This document shows positions 49,052 to 59,909 of a stretch of 64,000 nucleotides of DNA, piece by piece. The notes beneath the pieces were generated by a model. That model worked only from the letters and a program-made list of their open reading frames with translations. It was not told the origin of the DNA and searched no databases. How positions within the stretch are numbered: the stretch's first letter is position 1; each line of letters starts with the position of its first letter. Origin of the DNA: Monosporascus cannonballus (lineage: Eukaryota; Ascomycota; Sordariomycetes; Xylariales); assembly GCA_004154925.1 (NCBI GenBank), contig QJNS01000187.1:94484-158483 (forward strand), given 5' to 3'. The position numbers were made by a program, and so were the translations under genes.

Positions 49052-50030
49052 ATGGATGCTCAATTCTCCCAGTTCTTCCCGCCGAAGCCTACCTTCACGG
49101 AGGCGGACGTGGGAATCCCAAGACGGCAAAGTGTTTCTCATCACAGGCGGCGCCTCAGGCATCAGCTATGAACTCGTGAAGATCTTGTATCAGAAGAACG
49201 CCCGAGTCTACATAGCCGGCCGCTCGGAGGAGAGCGCGCGGCAGGCCATCAGGGACATTAAGAATGCCGTGCCTACTACGAGAGGCAGTCTCGAATTCCT
49301 GCAGCTCAACCTCGCCGACCTAGGCAGTATCAAGGCATCCGTGGACGCCTTCAAGGCGAGGGAATCTAAACTGGACGTCCTCTGGAACAATGCCGGCGTG
49401 TCACAGCCGCCCCTGGGGAGCGTCTCGAAGCAGGGCATCGAGCTGCAGCTCGCGACCAACTGCCTCGGTCCATTTCTGCTCACGCAGCTGTTGGTGCCTC
49501 TGCTAGAGGCCGCTTCTTCCGCGAACGGTGGTCCGCCGGGCTCCGTCCGCGTGGTATGAACGAGCAGCCAAATCGTCGAGCTCTCGGCTCCCTCCCAGGG
49601 CCTCATCATGTCCGAGGTCCGCGCGCCGCCGAGGGACAAGGCGCGGAACTACGTCAACTCCAAGACCGGAAACGTCTTCCTGGCCTCGGAATTCGCGCGG
49701 CGCACCGGCTCGTCGCGCTTGATCATCAGCGTGTGCCAGAATACCGGAGCCGCTGCGACGAAGCTGTTCCGGCACACGCCGTGGTTGAACTACGTCGCCT
49801 TTCCGCTGCTCCATAAGGCTTCGCTGGCAGCGCTTACGGCGCTCTATGCGGGGCTCCCGAAGGATATCACTCTTGACGTGAATGGGTGCTATGTCGTGCC
49901 ATGGGGTAGGATCCATTAGAATCTGAGAGCGGACTTGGTTGAAGCGATGATGCCGGCGGGAGAAGGGGGAAGTGGTAGGGCGACGGAGTTCTGGGACTTC
50001 TGCGCAGAGATGACTCGGGATTATTGCTGA
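49052..50030 (+). pseudogene. Short-chain dehydrogenase/reductase (SDR) pseudogene
   Basis: A classical SDR of about 325 codons. It starts MDAQFSQFFPPKPTFTEADV. The nucleotide-binding motif reads TGGASGIS where the family has TGxxxGxG, so the last Gly is Ser (GGC to AGC, a G-to-A change). NNAG, YVNSK (catalytic Tyr and Lys) and a C-terminus with EFWDFCAEMTRDY are present. It is broken three times: an extra base near 49112 after EADVG, TGA at 49557-49559 (RVV, stop, TSSQIVE, where Trp is usual) and TAG at 49917-49919 (WGRIH, stop, NLRADLVEA). The final stop is TGA 50028-50030. It converges on the O-methyltransferase gene and diverges from the P450. Confidence 0.85.
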
Positions 50031-50379
50031 CATTGGAAAATATCACCAGCCCGGTATTGGCTCGCAGGTTGATATACGCATTCATCGAAGAGCTGTCTGC
50101 ACCCCCGCGTAGACAACGTCCAGTAGCCCCAGTCCCATGCCGTGTGCGACCGTAGCGTCATGGCCCAATACACATTGAACCCGTTAAGAGTCTCAGGAGG
50201 AACTACAAGCATATTTCACAGACTTTAAGAATCGTCTTGAACTAATAAGCAGCTCAGACACAGGGCCCGCGTATCGCACATGACCCTAACATCATAAAGT
50301 AAAATTAATAAGCCAGGAGGGTACCCATACATAACACATTAGCTATATTTCATAGCATCTAGATAAGCGCAGCCAAAGG
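50031..50379. other. Convergent 3' region between SDR and O-methyltransferase
   Basis: About 350 bp between the two 3' ends, moderately AT-rich. No gene seen. Confidence 0.45.
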
Positions 50380-52025
50380 CTATCCTCGCCAGACAACCTC
50401 GAAAACGCCCAGTTCCGACTTCGGATTCACCTTGACGTCCACGAGCTCGAAGCGCTCATCGGCCTCCTCGAGGACACGTCTGAAGTCGGCCACGGACCGC
50501 TCCTTGGCGTTGAACAGCGCCATCATGCGCAGGTCGGTGGCGGTAGCGAGGCGCTGCAGGGAGCGCGGGACGTCCTGCTTGTCGGCGGGGAGACCGGCGC
50601 GGTCGACGACGTGCTCGACGACGAGGACGCGGGCGCCGGGCCGCAGGGCCGGGACTTGCGCCCGCAGGATGCGCGCGACGGACTCGTCGGGCCAGTCGTG
50701 GAAGACCTTCTTGAAGACGTAGACGTCGGCGCCGCTCTCGGGCTGCGGGTCGAAGAAGTTGTGGCCACGGAAGGAGACGCGGTCCCGCAGGCCCGGCGGC
50801 ACGGACTCCTCGAACACGAGCTGCACCCTCGGCAAGTCCTCGACGACGACGCGCAGGTCCGGAAAGTTCTGGGCGAGCGGGATCGCGTTGTGCCCGCCGG
50901 AGCCGCCAACCTGGTGGCAGTTAGTGCACCGCGTCACGATTCCTCAGGAAGGGGAGCATTCACATCAACGACGGTTGCCGCCCCTAGCGATTTCCAGTCG
51001 TAGCACTGCACCATCACATTTTCATGCCCGAATAGACTCGTCAGGAAGTTCATGAACTTCGAGAAGGACTTCTGCCTATGGCCTCTTTTCTCCCCCTCGC
51101 CGCTATTCTCGAGGTACTGCCAGTAGTCAGTGTATTTGCCGTCGCCGTGCTGACAGTTGAACAGGGCGAACGCGCTCTTATCCGCGCCTTGTGCCATTTC
51201 AGCCTGCCCCGCGCTGTATTTTCTCAGCGCCTTATCGAGCATAAGGGTTGGTCCGCCCGCGATCTCGAATATCGTCTGGAAAGCACCTCGCGGACCGGCT
51301 GAGCGGACCAGCACTCCTGAAAACGCCGTATGCCTGACCCGAGTGGAGGGATCTCCCGGATTCGTCTCCGCAAAGAACCGGAAGGTGAAGGCGTGTCGCT
51401 GTGTGTGAGTTTTGGGAGGTCAGCAATTCTTCCAACCAGAAGTAGGCAATCGGAGACGGTCTCGTTGAAGATCATCGCGGAGAAGGACCGCATTCTTCAG
51501 GGAACCTTGGGTGCTGGCTACGCGGCATGCGAAGAACAGAGGTTAAACCGCTCAACATTGAAATACTGACTATAACACGGCGCACCGCGTCCACCGGCAG
51601 GTTCGTGCGCTCCGCGATCTCCTCGTAGGAGGCGGTGCCATCGAGGGGCACGGCTGACCAGAAGTCAAACTCGTTCATGACATTGAGCACGGTGGCGTCG
51701 GCCAGCAACTTCGGGAGCCAGTCAGCGGATAGGCACACGCCTTCGCGCACGCGATCCGGGATTCACGAAGCATACGTACGGTATGGGAAAAGGCGAACAC
51801 GCCGGCCGCGGGCCCCCACGTCAGGAACCACATGTCCATCAGCGCATCCAGCAGGAGCTGGCGCGCCGTGAATATTTCTGGCGGCAGGTCGCCGTAGCCG
51901 GCTGGGCTATCGACCTCGAACGATGGCGCCGGGATGTCGTTCGCGCGCATGTAGCCCGTCAGCATGCCCGAGAGCTTGGTGATCTCAGCCGCTAGGCTGT
52001 CGAGCGAGTGTGATCGCCCAGACAT
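50380..52025 (-). CDS. S-adenosylmethionine-dependent O-methyltransferase (Methyltransf_2 type), four exons
   Basis: Four exons on the minus strand, 51780-52025, 51571-51708, 50964-51398 and 50380-50910, give 449 aa with all junctions in phase 0. Introns are 71 nt (GTACGT...GAAG), 172 nt (GTCAGT...ACACAG) and 53 nt (GTGAAT, branch CACTAAC, CACCAG). An N-terminal winged-helix dimerisation domain (FDFWSAVPLDGTASYEEIAE) precedes the SAM site VVD-VGGSGGHNA and VEDLP. FKKVFHDWPDE carries the His that acts as base in this family, and ELGVFEVVWRG is the C-terminus. The family methylates hydroxyl groups of polyketides and other secondary metabolites; the substrate is unknown. It is the one intact gene next to P450 and SDR remnants, which suggests a decayed biosynthetic cluster. 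The GT-AG sites and unbroken frame argue that it is functional. Confidence 0.85.
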
Positions 52026-53044
52026 GTTGCAAGGCCGGCTCTCACTGTCTGCCTTCAGATTCCCGCTGCGTCGGTTGAATCCTCGTGAGCCGGGATGGTT
52101 TGAAAGCTGCCTGCAACTTCATATTTTAAACGAGGATGAGACGTGAAGTAGCGCTTCGAGTCAGACTCGGACCCCCCATCCGGGAGAACACGAAGGTTCC
52201 GGAGTTACCCCATCCTAGGGTGCGCACAGCCAAAGCCGTCTCGCAGTTGCCGGGGAAGCGCCCTCGCACCTGATTCGACCTGCCAGCGCTGCGCCTGCGG
52301 TCGTGCCACCATGCGTGTCTCGCAGCCCTAGGGGAGTCCACCAAACAGGCAAGCAGAGGCGCGCAATCAGGCAGATTGGCGTACGACCGGAGCGTCGCAC
52401 CGGGCGGATCGAGATTTCCGACAAAGACCCATATAGATGAAGTTGCAGATGAGAGAGCTACGCGACATAGAGTAATGCCAGGGCCTCAGTCCCCCTGAAA
52501 CTTCCGGGTTGATACCAGGGAGACTTCGATGCCTTTGTTGCCGGCAACCCGATTGGTCTCATCATCAAACCTCCGATAGATGCTTCATTTTTGTTAAGGT
52601 GATATCCTCAGATTAATGCATCTCGCCAGGAGATACTCATATACCGGGGCTTGCGCTATCCAAAGCGGCAGTCCCCACTTGCGTCGTTTCTAGAATTTCC
52701 GCCGGCGCAATTCGCTATCGAAATTGCGCCGGGTCCGAGGAAGCCGCGCGTGGGTGATTCGGAGTAGCGCTTGGCGTTTTCGTTCTGCAAAGAAAGAACA
52801 AGGAACCGAGGTTTGGGTTTTCGATTCGTAAGCATCGGCATTCCCAAGTTATTCGATGCAATATGACATATCTCGAGTACCTAGATACCTACCCATCCAC
52901 TGTGTAGGTACATACATATATAGGGGGCCCTTTTGCAAAGACGTCAATCAAGGAGCATTTGCACAAAGCGTTCTGTGATTCTTAATAACGGGAACGAGAT
53001 CTTTACGGGAACTGCGTGTAGCAATTAAGCGCTCAGATTCCATC
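52026..53044. other. Intergenic region between O-methyltransferase and FrnE-like genes
   Basis: This is a divergent promoter region. It contains a strong hairpin at 52702-52732. Short open frames at 52126-52424 and 52656-52847 have no recognisable content. Confidence 0.5.
52702..52732. repeat. Perfect inverted repeat (hairpin)
   Basis: An 11-bp arm CCGGCGCAATT and its exact complement AATTGCGCCGG are separated by a 9-base loop. It lies between two divergent genes and is not next to a coding end. It could be a binding site for a dimeric regulator, or a stem-loop in a 5' leader. Confidence 0.6.
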
Positions 53045-53815
53045 ATGACCCACTTCAACATCAAGATCGTGTCAGACACCGTCTGCCCATGGGTAAGCCG
53101 CCCTCGTAGTCCCAGCGTAGTTGGAGTGGTCCCTCACTAACCACCAGCCACGCAGTGCTACATAGGCAAGAAGCGCCTGGACAGGGCCATCGATCTCTAC
53201 CGCAAGGTCTACCCGGGCGGCAAGGACGACACGTTCACCGTCAGCTGGTCCCCGTTCTACCTCGATCCGACGTCGCCGAAGGTCGGCATCCCGTTGCGGG
53301 AGCGCATGGCGCAGCGCTTCGGCCCGGATGTGTACGTGGCGATGCAGCAGCGGCTCGCGTTGATCGGGCGCGAGGATGGCATCAGCTTCGGCCTCGACAG
53401 CCGGATCGGGAACACGCGGGACTCGCACCGCCTCATCCAGCTCGGCAAGACCAAGGGCAACGACGTCGAGAACCGCGTCGTCTCCGAGCTGTTCACCATG
53501 TACTTCGAGGGCAACGGCGACATCACGTCGCACGACCACCTCATCGCGGCCGCCGAGAAGGCGGGGATCGAGAAGGGCGAGGCGAGGGAGTGGCTGGAGA
53601 CGGACAAGGGCGGTAAGGAGGTCGATGCCGAGGTCGAGCAGGCGTATGCCAAGGGTATCCATGGCGTGCCCAACTTTACTATCAACGGCAAGTATGTGGT
53701 CGATGGCGCGCAGGACCCACAGGCCTTCTTGGAGCAGTTTGCGAAGGTCAAGGAGGGACAATCGGAGACCCCAGAGGCAAACGGAGCGGCATGCACGGTT
53801 GGAGGGCAGTGCTAA
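53045..53815 (+). CDS. DsbA/FrnE-like thioredoxin-fold oxidoreductase
   Basis: Two exons, 53045-53092 and 53156-53815, are joined across a 63-nt intron (GTAAGC...ACGCAG, branch CACTAAC) to give 235 aa. The intron splits the redox motif, so the protein reads SDTVCPW-CYIGKK: a CPWC pair close to the N-terminus, then a helical insertion and the cis-Pro loop GIHGVPNFTINGKY (about residue 185), as in the DsbA/FrnE family. No signal peptide is seen, so it is probably cytosolic. Its role is likely thiol-disulfide exchange or glutathione-linked isomerisation; the substrate is unknown. The C-terminal CTVGGQC holds two extra Cys. The start ATG is at the head of the first beta-strand (THFNIKIVSD). Confidence 0.9.
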
Positions 53816-53917
53816 GCGATGCGTCTCGATCCAAGGGGGTCGCTTTTGGATAGCCTCCCGGGCAGCTCTGGCGTTGAGTGTAACATTTGTTTTGGCGGAT
53901 CATAATTACCTAGAAGC

Positions 53918-54625
53918 TCACATATTCATCAGTCCACCAAGGTCTTTCTCCATGGCTCGTAGCCTCGCCTGTAGCTCCCTCTTCTTCTTTTCCAGCTCAC
54001 GGACCTCGTCCTCTTCCCTTTTCAGGTCTTCTTCGGTTACGATTTCCCTGCCATCGTCTGGGTCGTCTCCGCCGTCCTCGTCTTCATCCTCGTCCATCCA
54101 GTGATCCTTGTTCATGCGTCCTAGGGCTTCGGCCTGCTCGCTCACCTTCGCCTCATAGTAGGTAAGGGTGCTCCGGCAGTGCGCGTATTTCGACCGCTGG
54201 GCCGGGATTCGTTCCAGCGCGCCCGGAAGGGGATAGACGCCGCAGAGCTTCTCGGCGCTCCGTAGCAGCACCTCGACGTCCACGTCGTCCTTGCCCCCGC
54301 GCCTCTCGCTCTGTCGGATATGCTCGTGTAGATCGCCGCCCAGGACGGCGGCTACCGCAGTATGTCTCCGCGGCGCGCCTGTAGCGCGGCCCGTGCCGCT
54401 GGCGGCAGTGGTGACCTCGCCGGACGCGACATTGAAAACGGTCTGTCTCCGCGACGACTGCTTGGGCGGGTCTGCTGTCTGAGACGTAGAAGGTGGCGGA
54501 GGCGGCGGAACTGAGAAAAGGGCTCGCTCGTGTGTTTCCGTGTCGCGGATTAGGGATGTGATGTCATGGTTGGAGAGAAGGGCATTGGTGAAGATCTTCG
54601 GGGGCGGAAATCTGTTATTTGTCAA
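53918..54625 (-). CDS. SPC34: DASH complex subunit Spc34
   Basis: A single exon of 235 aa. The N-terminal block PPKIFTNALLSNHDITSLIR followed by DTETHERALFSVP is the signature of the Spc34 family. The middle is disordered and Pro/Ser-rich. The C-terminal part (about residues 130-235) is helical, with an acidic stretch (MDEDEDEDGGDDPDDG) and a terminal coiled coil (EEDLKREEDEVRELEKKKRE). Spc34 is a subunit of the DASH/Dam1 ring that couples kinetochores to spindle microtubules in fungi. It converges on the FrnE-like gene, with about 100 bp between the stops. It is intact, in contrast to the decayed genes about 4 kb to the left. Confidence 0.85.
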   Translation of the reverse strand: MTNNRFPPPKIFTNALLSNHDITSLIRDTETHERALFSVPPPPPPSTSQTADPPKQSSRRQTVFNVASGEVTTAASGTGRATGAPRRHTAVAAVLGGDLHEHIRQSERRGGKDDVDVEVLLRSAEKLCGVYPLPGALERIPAQRSKYAHCRSTLTYYEAKVSEQAEALGRMNKDHWMDEDEDEDGGDDPDDGREIVTEEDLKREEDEVRELEKKKRELQARLRAMEKDLGGLMNM

Positions 54626-56791
54626 CCAATTGAAGGATTTAGACTCTTGTTAGTAATTCGACGTACGGCAGGCTGTCTATGCCTTGACATGATATGGCGA
54701 TCTGCTCGAAATGTGCCGTCAGAAGCGACATTGAGTACCACTTCTTTGGAGGTATACAAAGCTCGGCTAGCTGAGAGGAAGACGTATGGTCGTATGGTAA
54801 GTGTTCGGTATGATCCTGTGACGACCTTAATTCGTGAAATACAGTAGGTACTGTGATTCGAACTACCGTTGTCAGTTACATAAACAACCGCTGTAGATAT
54901 ATATCCGGCCATTAGAAGCTCTGTTTGCTCATATCCTCTGTACATGCATGGTTATATCAACGCGCAACCTATACTAGGTTCCCCTAACAATTTGCCATCT
55001 CATTATGTAATCTTACCCCTCCATTAGGCTGGAGTCACTCGCCGCTTGCCCGTCGGCTTGATTTACCCCACCTTGGCATCTGACCCACTCAGCATGCCAT
55101 TGACCAGGACCAAGCCGAAGGGGCCCAACTAAGTATCAACGGGCTCTTGGTCTTTTGATGGGACTGCATGCAACTCTCAGGGCCTTTGAGATCGGGGTCT
55201 CCTTAAGGCTGATCCTGTTGTCTTCGAACTATCTCCCTAAGGGTCCTCCTCAATTGAATTGCCCATTCAGAGGTGACCATTATCGTCCAGTTCTACCCCC
55301 CAATCGTTCTGTTCCAACACCAATGCATACACATATATGCACAATTTACACAAATTTGCACTTACCCACCGACCGTACGTAAGAGCTGCAGCAGTTGCTG
55401 CAGATGGCTTTCCCAGACACGTCAGTCGATAGTGGGATGATGAAAGGACGGCTGCTGCGTTGAAAAGAAAAGAAAAGAAGATAAAAGTCGGCATTAATTC
55501 ATGCAGACCCATGGACCGACAACGTCTTGCGTCTTTCCCCTTCCTACCATCCTGCAGCTGATAATACCCGTTGTTTTTCGATCATTGGGCACAAGTGGCT
55601 CCACGCCTGTTTTGTCTCTCCCACTCAGAGAACCCCCATTTCCGCTCCCCGTTATTCGCGCCCCATCTTTATACGCGAGAAGTAGTACCCTAAAGTATTC
55701 AAGCAAGTAGCCATTAATTTCCACGATTCCAATTCGCCAGTGACCTTTAAAAGGATTCCAGAAAGGGCTTAAGTGACAACTCGTTTTGAGCAGATTACCT
55801 ACCGTTCTCCCGCCGCCTCAGCTCCCCCCTCTGTTCTCCGTTTGAGAGGAATTGACCTTTCACCGTCTTCTTTTTATGCCTCATTCCGTCTCCTAGACTC
55901 CATGTCGCAATTTCTCTGGGTCAACTCCCTATACTACAATGCGTAGTAACCGGGGAGTCCTGGGAGCGTTGCTGCCCAAACCCAGGATGGCCCGCGAGAA
56001 CCTCCGACATAGGCTGAGCAACGAAAAACCATTTTAGAGCCTTCGCCTCTTTTTTACCCCTTGCGAAAATTCGCGCTCCGGTTTTTTCACTCGTGCGCGT
56101 AATTATATCAAACCCGGAGAGGTATATATCTTTACTGCTCGCGGTTTCCGCCCCCCTTAGACTTGCCCTCTGGTTTTCACGCATGAGATTTACTCTCATA
56201 AGCTCCGCATACAGATTTGACCTATCGACGTATTGTATTGTATTATCGCCCATTCATAAAGGTCCGTTTTGAACACCCGGCCGAGCAATTCAACCGGCCT
56301 TCTTTTCCTCATCGGCTGTCTCAGCACCACATCATTTTCAAGATCTGCGAGGGACACCGATACCCCCGGGAGAGCAGCCTCGTCCTAAGCAGCAGCGAGT
56401 CTGCCTCGGTAGATTTGGAGATATCCTCACCGAATTGCTTACTGGCCTGCCTGCGATACCGACACGGCGTCTCACCGCCAACGACTTGCAATTCTTTTCA
56501 CCTTGTTCACGAGCCCAATTCCGTCGCAATCGTGGAGGAATTGTGGTTCCACCGGACTTCTCCCTGACGTATCTCACATTGGATTATCATGACAAATCAG
56601 CGGAGTCCATTTTCCTCCCGTAGCCCATTTGCATCTCCTCGTTGGAGGTTACTCTGGGTGCTGACGACACCCTGACTTGAGCCACTCGATTTGCTCGTCT
56701 CCCGATCCTACCCCACATTGAGGTGTGATACGATAAGGTCAGAGATATCATCATTGCGGGGAGATATTCCCTCCAGGCTAGCACCGACAAG
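54626..56791. other. Intergenic region upstream of Spc34 and of the acidic protein gene
   Basis: No convincing gene. A purine-rich tract (GAAAAGAAAAGAAAAGAAG) lies near 55462-55480, and pyrimidine-rich segments typical of fungal promoters and leaders follow at about 55790-55920. Several open frames of 70-116 codons overlap one another without motifs. It probably holds both promoters and a long 5' leader of the gene at 56792. Confidence 0.45.
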
Positions 56792-57745
56792 ATGCGACCA
56801 AATCTGAAAGTCACCCGTCCGTCATCAGGGCCTACGTCACCGCCACGGACGCCAACGGCGACATCACCTACGTTCAATCGTATAACGGCCGTCAACGGCC
56901 ATTCATCCCCTCAAATCAAGAAATCCCGACACAAGGCCCACCCGTCCAACATCCACCCAATAGGCGGGACCAAATTTAGCTACTCCCCGGCACCTCGCCT
57001 GGAGGAGATCTCACCTCGCTCCACAGATTCATCGGATGATGAATCCGAGTTCGAACCAAAGTCGGACTCAGGATCGGACTCCTCTATCAATCCGCCGCAG
57101 CAACCCGTTCCTAACCCACCTGAAGTTCCTAAGCCCGTAGCACAAACTGTTTCGGCTTCGATCACAGTCGCGGAAGCGACCTTCGCAATTGAAGAGATGA
57201 GCGATCTCGATCCAGAAGACTGCGACGAAGATCTTGACGTGCTGAGACCTTCTGGGTTCGAATACCCGGAGTCCGACCGTAGCGGGTCGCGGTCTCGACA
57301 CCCGCCAGACATGGACCCCTCGGTTATGAAGGATTTTAAGGACTTCCACCCCTTTCACGATTCCGATGATATGAGTGAGGATGATGACGATGATGAAGAT
57401 CAAGACGATGACGAGTTTCATCGCAACTTATTGCAAAAGCGGCAAGAACGGCGCTTGAGACGCATGAAGTCGGGCAGCATAAGCAAGCGGACCATCAGTG
57501 AACGTGGAAGCGACTCCGACAAGGAGGATATCCTGCCTTGGCACGACGGTCCCGAGACGGGGCTGAACACGCGGCGACTGCGGCGCAAGACCGACCGCCA
57601 CAGCCTACAGTTCTCTGGCCAGTACCCGGAGGCCATTCAAGAGCTTAAAGAGCCGAACAGTGATGATGAGATCATCCTGGAGGACTCCGAGGTATTCGCG
57701 AGAGAGCTCCCATATTGGACCTTGATGGATGTTGATTCCGAATGA
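56792..57745 (+). CDS. Conserved-looking acidic, disordered fungal protein
   Basis: A single exon of 317 aa with no fold I recognise. Ser/Pro/Thr-rich N-terminus (RPSSGPTSPPRTPTATSP), acidic middle (DSSDDESEFEP and DDMSEDDDDDEDQDDDE), then a basic block QKRQERRLRRMKSGSISKRT followed by SERGSDSDKEDILPW. It ends with FARELPYWTLMDVDSE. The basic QERRLRRM...GSDSDKEDILPW block has the look of conserved sequence in otherwise disordered proteins and could be a nuclear localisation or binding element. Function unknown. The start ATG at 56792 is the first in frame; the long upstream region holds other ATGs in other frames. Confidence 0.7.
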   Translation: MRPNLKVTRPSSGPTSPPRTPTATSPTFNRITAVNGHSSPQIKKSRHKAHPSNIHPIGGTKFSYSPAPRLEEISPRSTDSSDDESEFEPKSDSGSDSSINPPQQPVPNPPEVPKPVAQTVSASITVAEATFAIEEMSDLDPEDCDEDLDVLRPSGFEYPESDRSGSRSRHPPDMDPSVMKDFKDFHPFHDSDDMSEDDDDDEDQDDDEFHRNLLQKRQERRLRRMKSGSISKRTISERGSDSDKEDILPWHDGPETGLNTRRLRRKTDRHSLQFSGQYPEAIQELKEPNSDDEIILEDSEVFARELPYWTLMDVDSE

Positions 57746-59909
57746 ATTATTCGGATCTATATGGCATTGGGCTGTGTGGCCACTACGATGGTTCCGCAGG
57801 GAACGCGGTAATCGATTTGAAAATCCCTGGGGCATATTCATGACACATATGTGTGGATTTGCCATAGCGAGCAACCGCATGGCTTCCTCACTACGCACAC
57901 GCATCAACATAGGGCATGGCATCTTGAACTGGAGGCAATTGTATAGAGCATTAGGGCACCTGCAATCTGATGAGGGAGCAAAAGACCTGTCTGTAAACGA
58001 TTCGGGTATAGGGAAGGGCCTTTTACTGAGATATAGACGGGGGGGTGGGCTCATTACTGGAACAGGGTCACGGGATACGGGGAACGGCGGTGATGGTGAC
58101 GATGATTACGATGATGATGATGACTCTTATAGAGAGCGGCTGGCCGAAGCTGGCAGTCGCGCTGATATCGTTTATCTCTTAGTACAATGGCAGTTCCACG
58201 GCATCTTCTGTGGTGTCGAACGTCTGGAGTCGAGTCCAAATTCGCCTGCGATACGGCTAGTAGTGTTATTTTATAACCACTTCGCTTGATCCCCACCGTC
58301 TTTCAACTCAACTGTCGATTACGGGGGGGCAACCCCTTCCCCTTACATAACCCGTCGGCAGAAGAACTTGACGGATAACTTGGACGCAATCCCCCGCCGG
58401 CACCAGTGAGGGATCCAGCAGTAGCTCGCAGCACCACCGTCTTGAGCCACTCCATCTCGGAGGTCGCCGTACCTGTCCGGCCGTTGCCTCCGGCGGTCGC
58501 TCCCATAGGCTCCGATTAGGGCCTGCCAACGGCAATCCTGGACGAGAAGAAGATAATCCGGAGTACCGCGACCGGCCCACAATGTAAATAGGGGTTGTGG
58601 GTCGCGGCCTAGGCCGGCCGACCGTCCAGGCCGAGCGGCGGGACCTAGGTACCTTGTAGGACTGAACTCGGTCTTAGGAATGGGACGTCTGGCCGCCGAG
58701 TGCGCTTCTGCGGTGCGGCCGGCTCGTGACGACCTTAGGATTCGCTGTCTCATTCTCACTTCGGATTACTCGGTGGGCTGCGGACCATAGTGGAGAAATG
58801 GTTACTGTCGTAGAGAGTCGCGTATAGGGTGTGAAGGTTTCTAAGTGGAGAGCATTCGCACATACGTTTCCTTCCGCCACGCATCGTCGCTCGCCATTCT
58901 TGCAGTGGTCTAAGTACAGTGACGTCAGCACTGATAAGGATACGCACACAGGTCGCAGCCATCTGGACTTCCAAGTTCGGCGTGCTCCCTCCGCAGTCCC
59001 AATACAGCGCTGCGATGGATATACGAATGGCCTCCGGCATTCTTCGGCTTCTCGATTTCGGAGATTTTGGCACCACCGTTCTTATCTGCTACCGAGCAGC
59101 TACCGGTAATCATTTGAATATAATGAGCCTACGTTTTCTCGGAGTTACGCCAGGGCTGACATGTTAACTTGTTCCCCTCGGCCGCCGCTTTCCGGCATTT
59201 GGGAGTACGCAATCCACCCTATCCCATTTAGCTTTTGAAACTCCGGGTGAAGAGTTATTATTTAGAGGAGCATCTGCGCCGGCTCCAATTCGATACCCCA
59301 AGCACAGTACTCTAAACGAGTGAAAGGACGGGATACACACAAAAGGTACTTCGTATGCAAAGGAGAAATGCCTCTTTATGTATGCCTCTTACGTCCAAGT
59401 GCGTAATAGCACGGCCATAACAGTCATAGCAGTCTTCACAATTTGCCATTACATAGTCATTGAGGTATAATAGCCGGCTGCTGAGCCACGCCGTACGCCA
59501 CAGTTTACGTAGGGGACAATACAGTGAGATAACCTTTCGATGTACACCAGCCACACCGTTGTTTGCCCGGTCGTAACGAACCTCGACGCCCTTTAACTAG
59601 AATCGTAATCATTGCAACTGACGTCTCGATTGCCGACGCGTCGACACAATTCAACTCCCACGTACGGATATCTTCCTGCGTCGGAAATCCCATACGTGCT
59701 GGATCCTTCAATCTCTGGCTTCTCTCTGTCAACCTATTCGTTTGTCGTCAGAAAGAGTCTCCACGGCAGAAGCCCTGTATAGCTTCCATAGCGAAAGCAC
59801 CCATTTCTCCGTGAAACCTCGGTACCAACTCTCTTGATACATCCGCCGAATATTCGCCCCCTTAACCCCAGCCCCTTATCTCTCAGTCGACCGCTGGGTA
59901 CGAGCGAAT
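57746..59909. other. Intergenic region upstream of TAF12, no convincing gene
   Basis: It includes the 3' flank of the acidic protein gene, with a short GAT-rich stretch near 58090-58125. Open frames on both strands (for example 57729-58289) have no recognisable motifs or splice structure. The last 200 bp before 59910 are the likely TAF12 promoter and leader. Confidence 0.45.

Noticed and set aside
53072..53796. Long open frames on the other strand and frames over the FrnE-like gene
   Set aside because: They are shadows caused by high GC at third positions; the sense frame has the CPWC motif and a cis-Pro loop.
57729..58289. 186-codon plus-strand open frame after the acidic protein gene
   Set aside because: It overlaps the end of the real gene and reads through GAT-rich low-complexity DNA, with no protein family features. 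Most likely 3' untranslated DNA.
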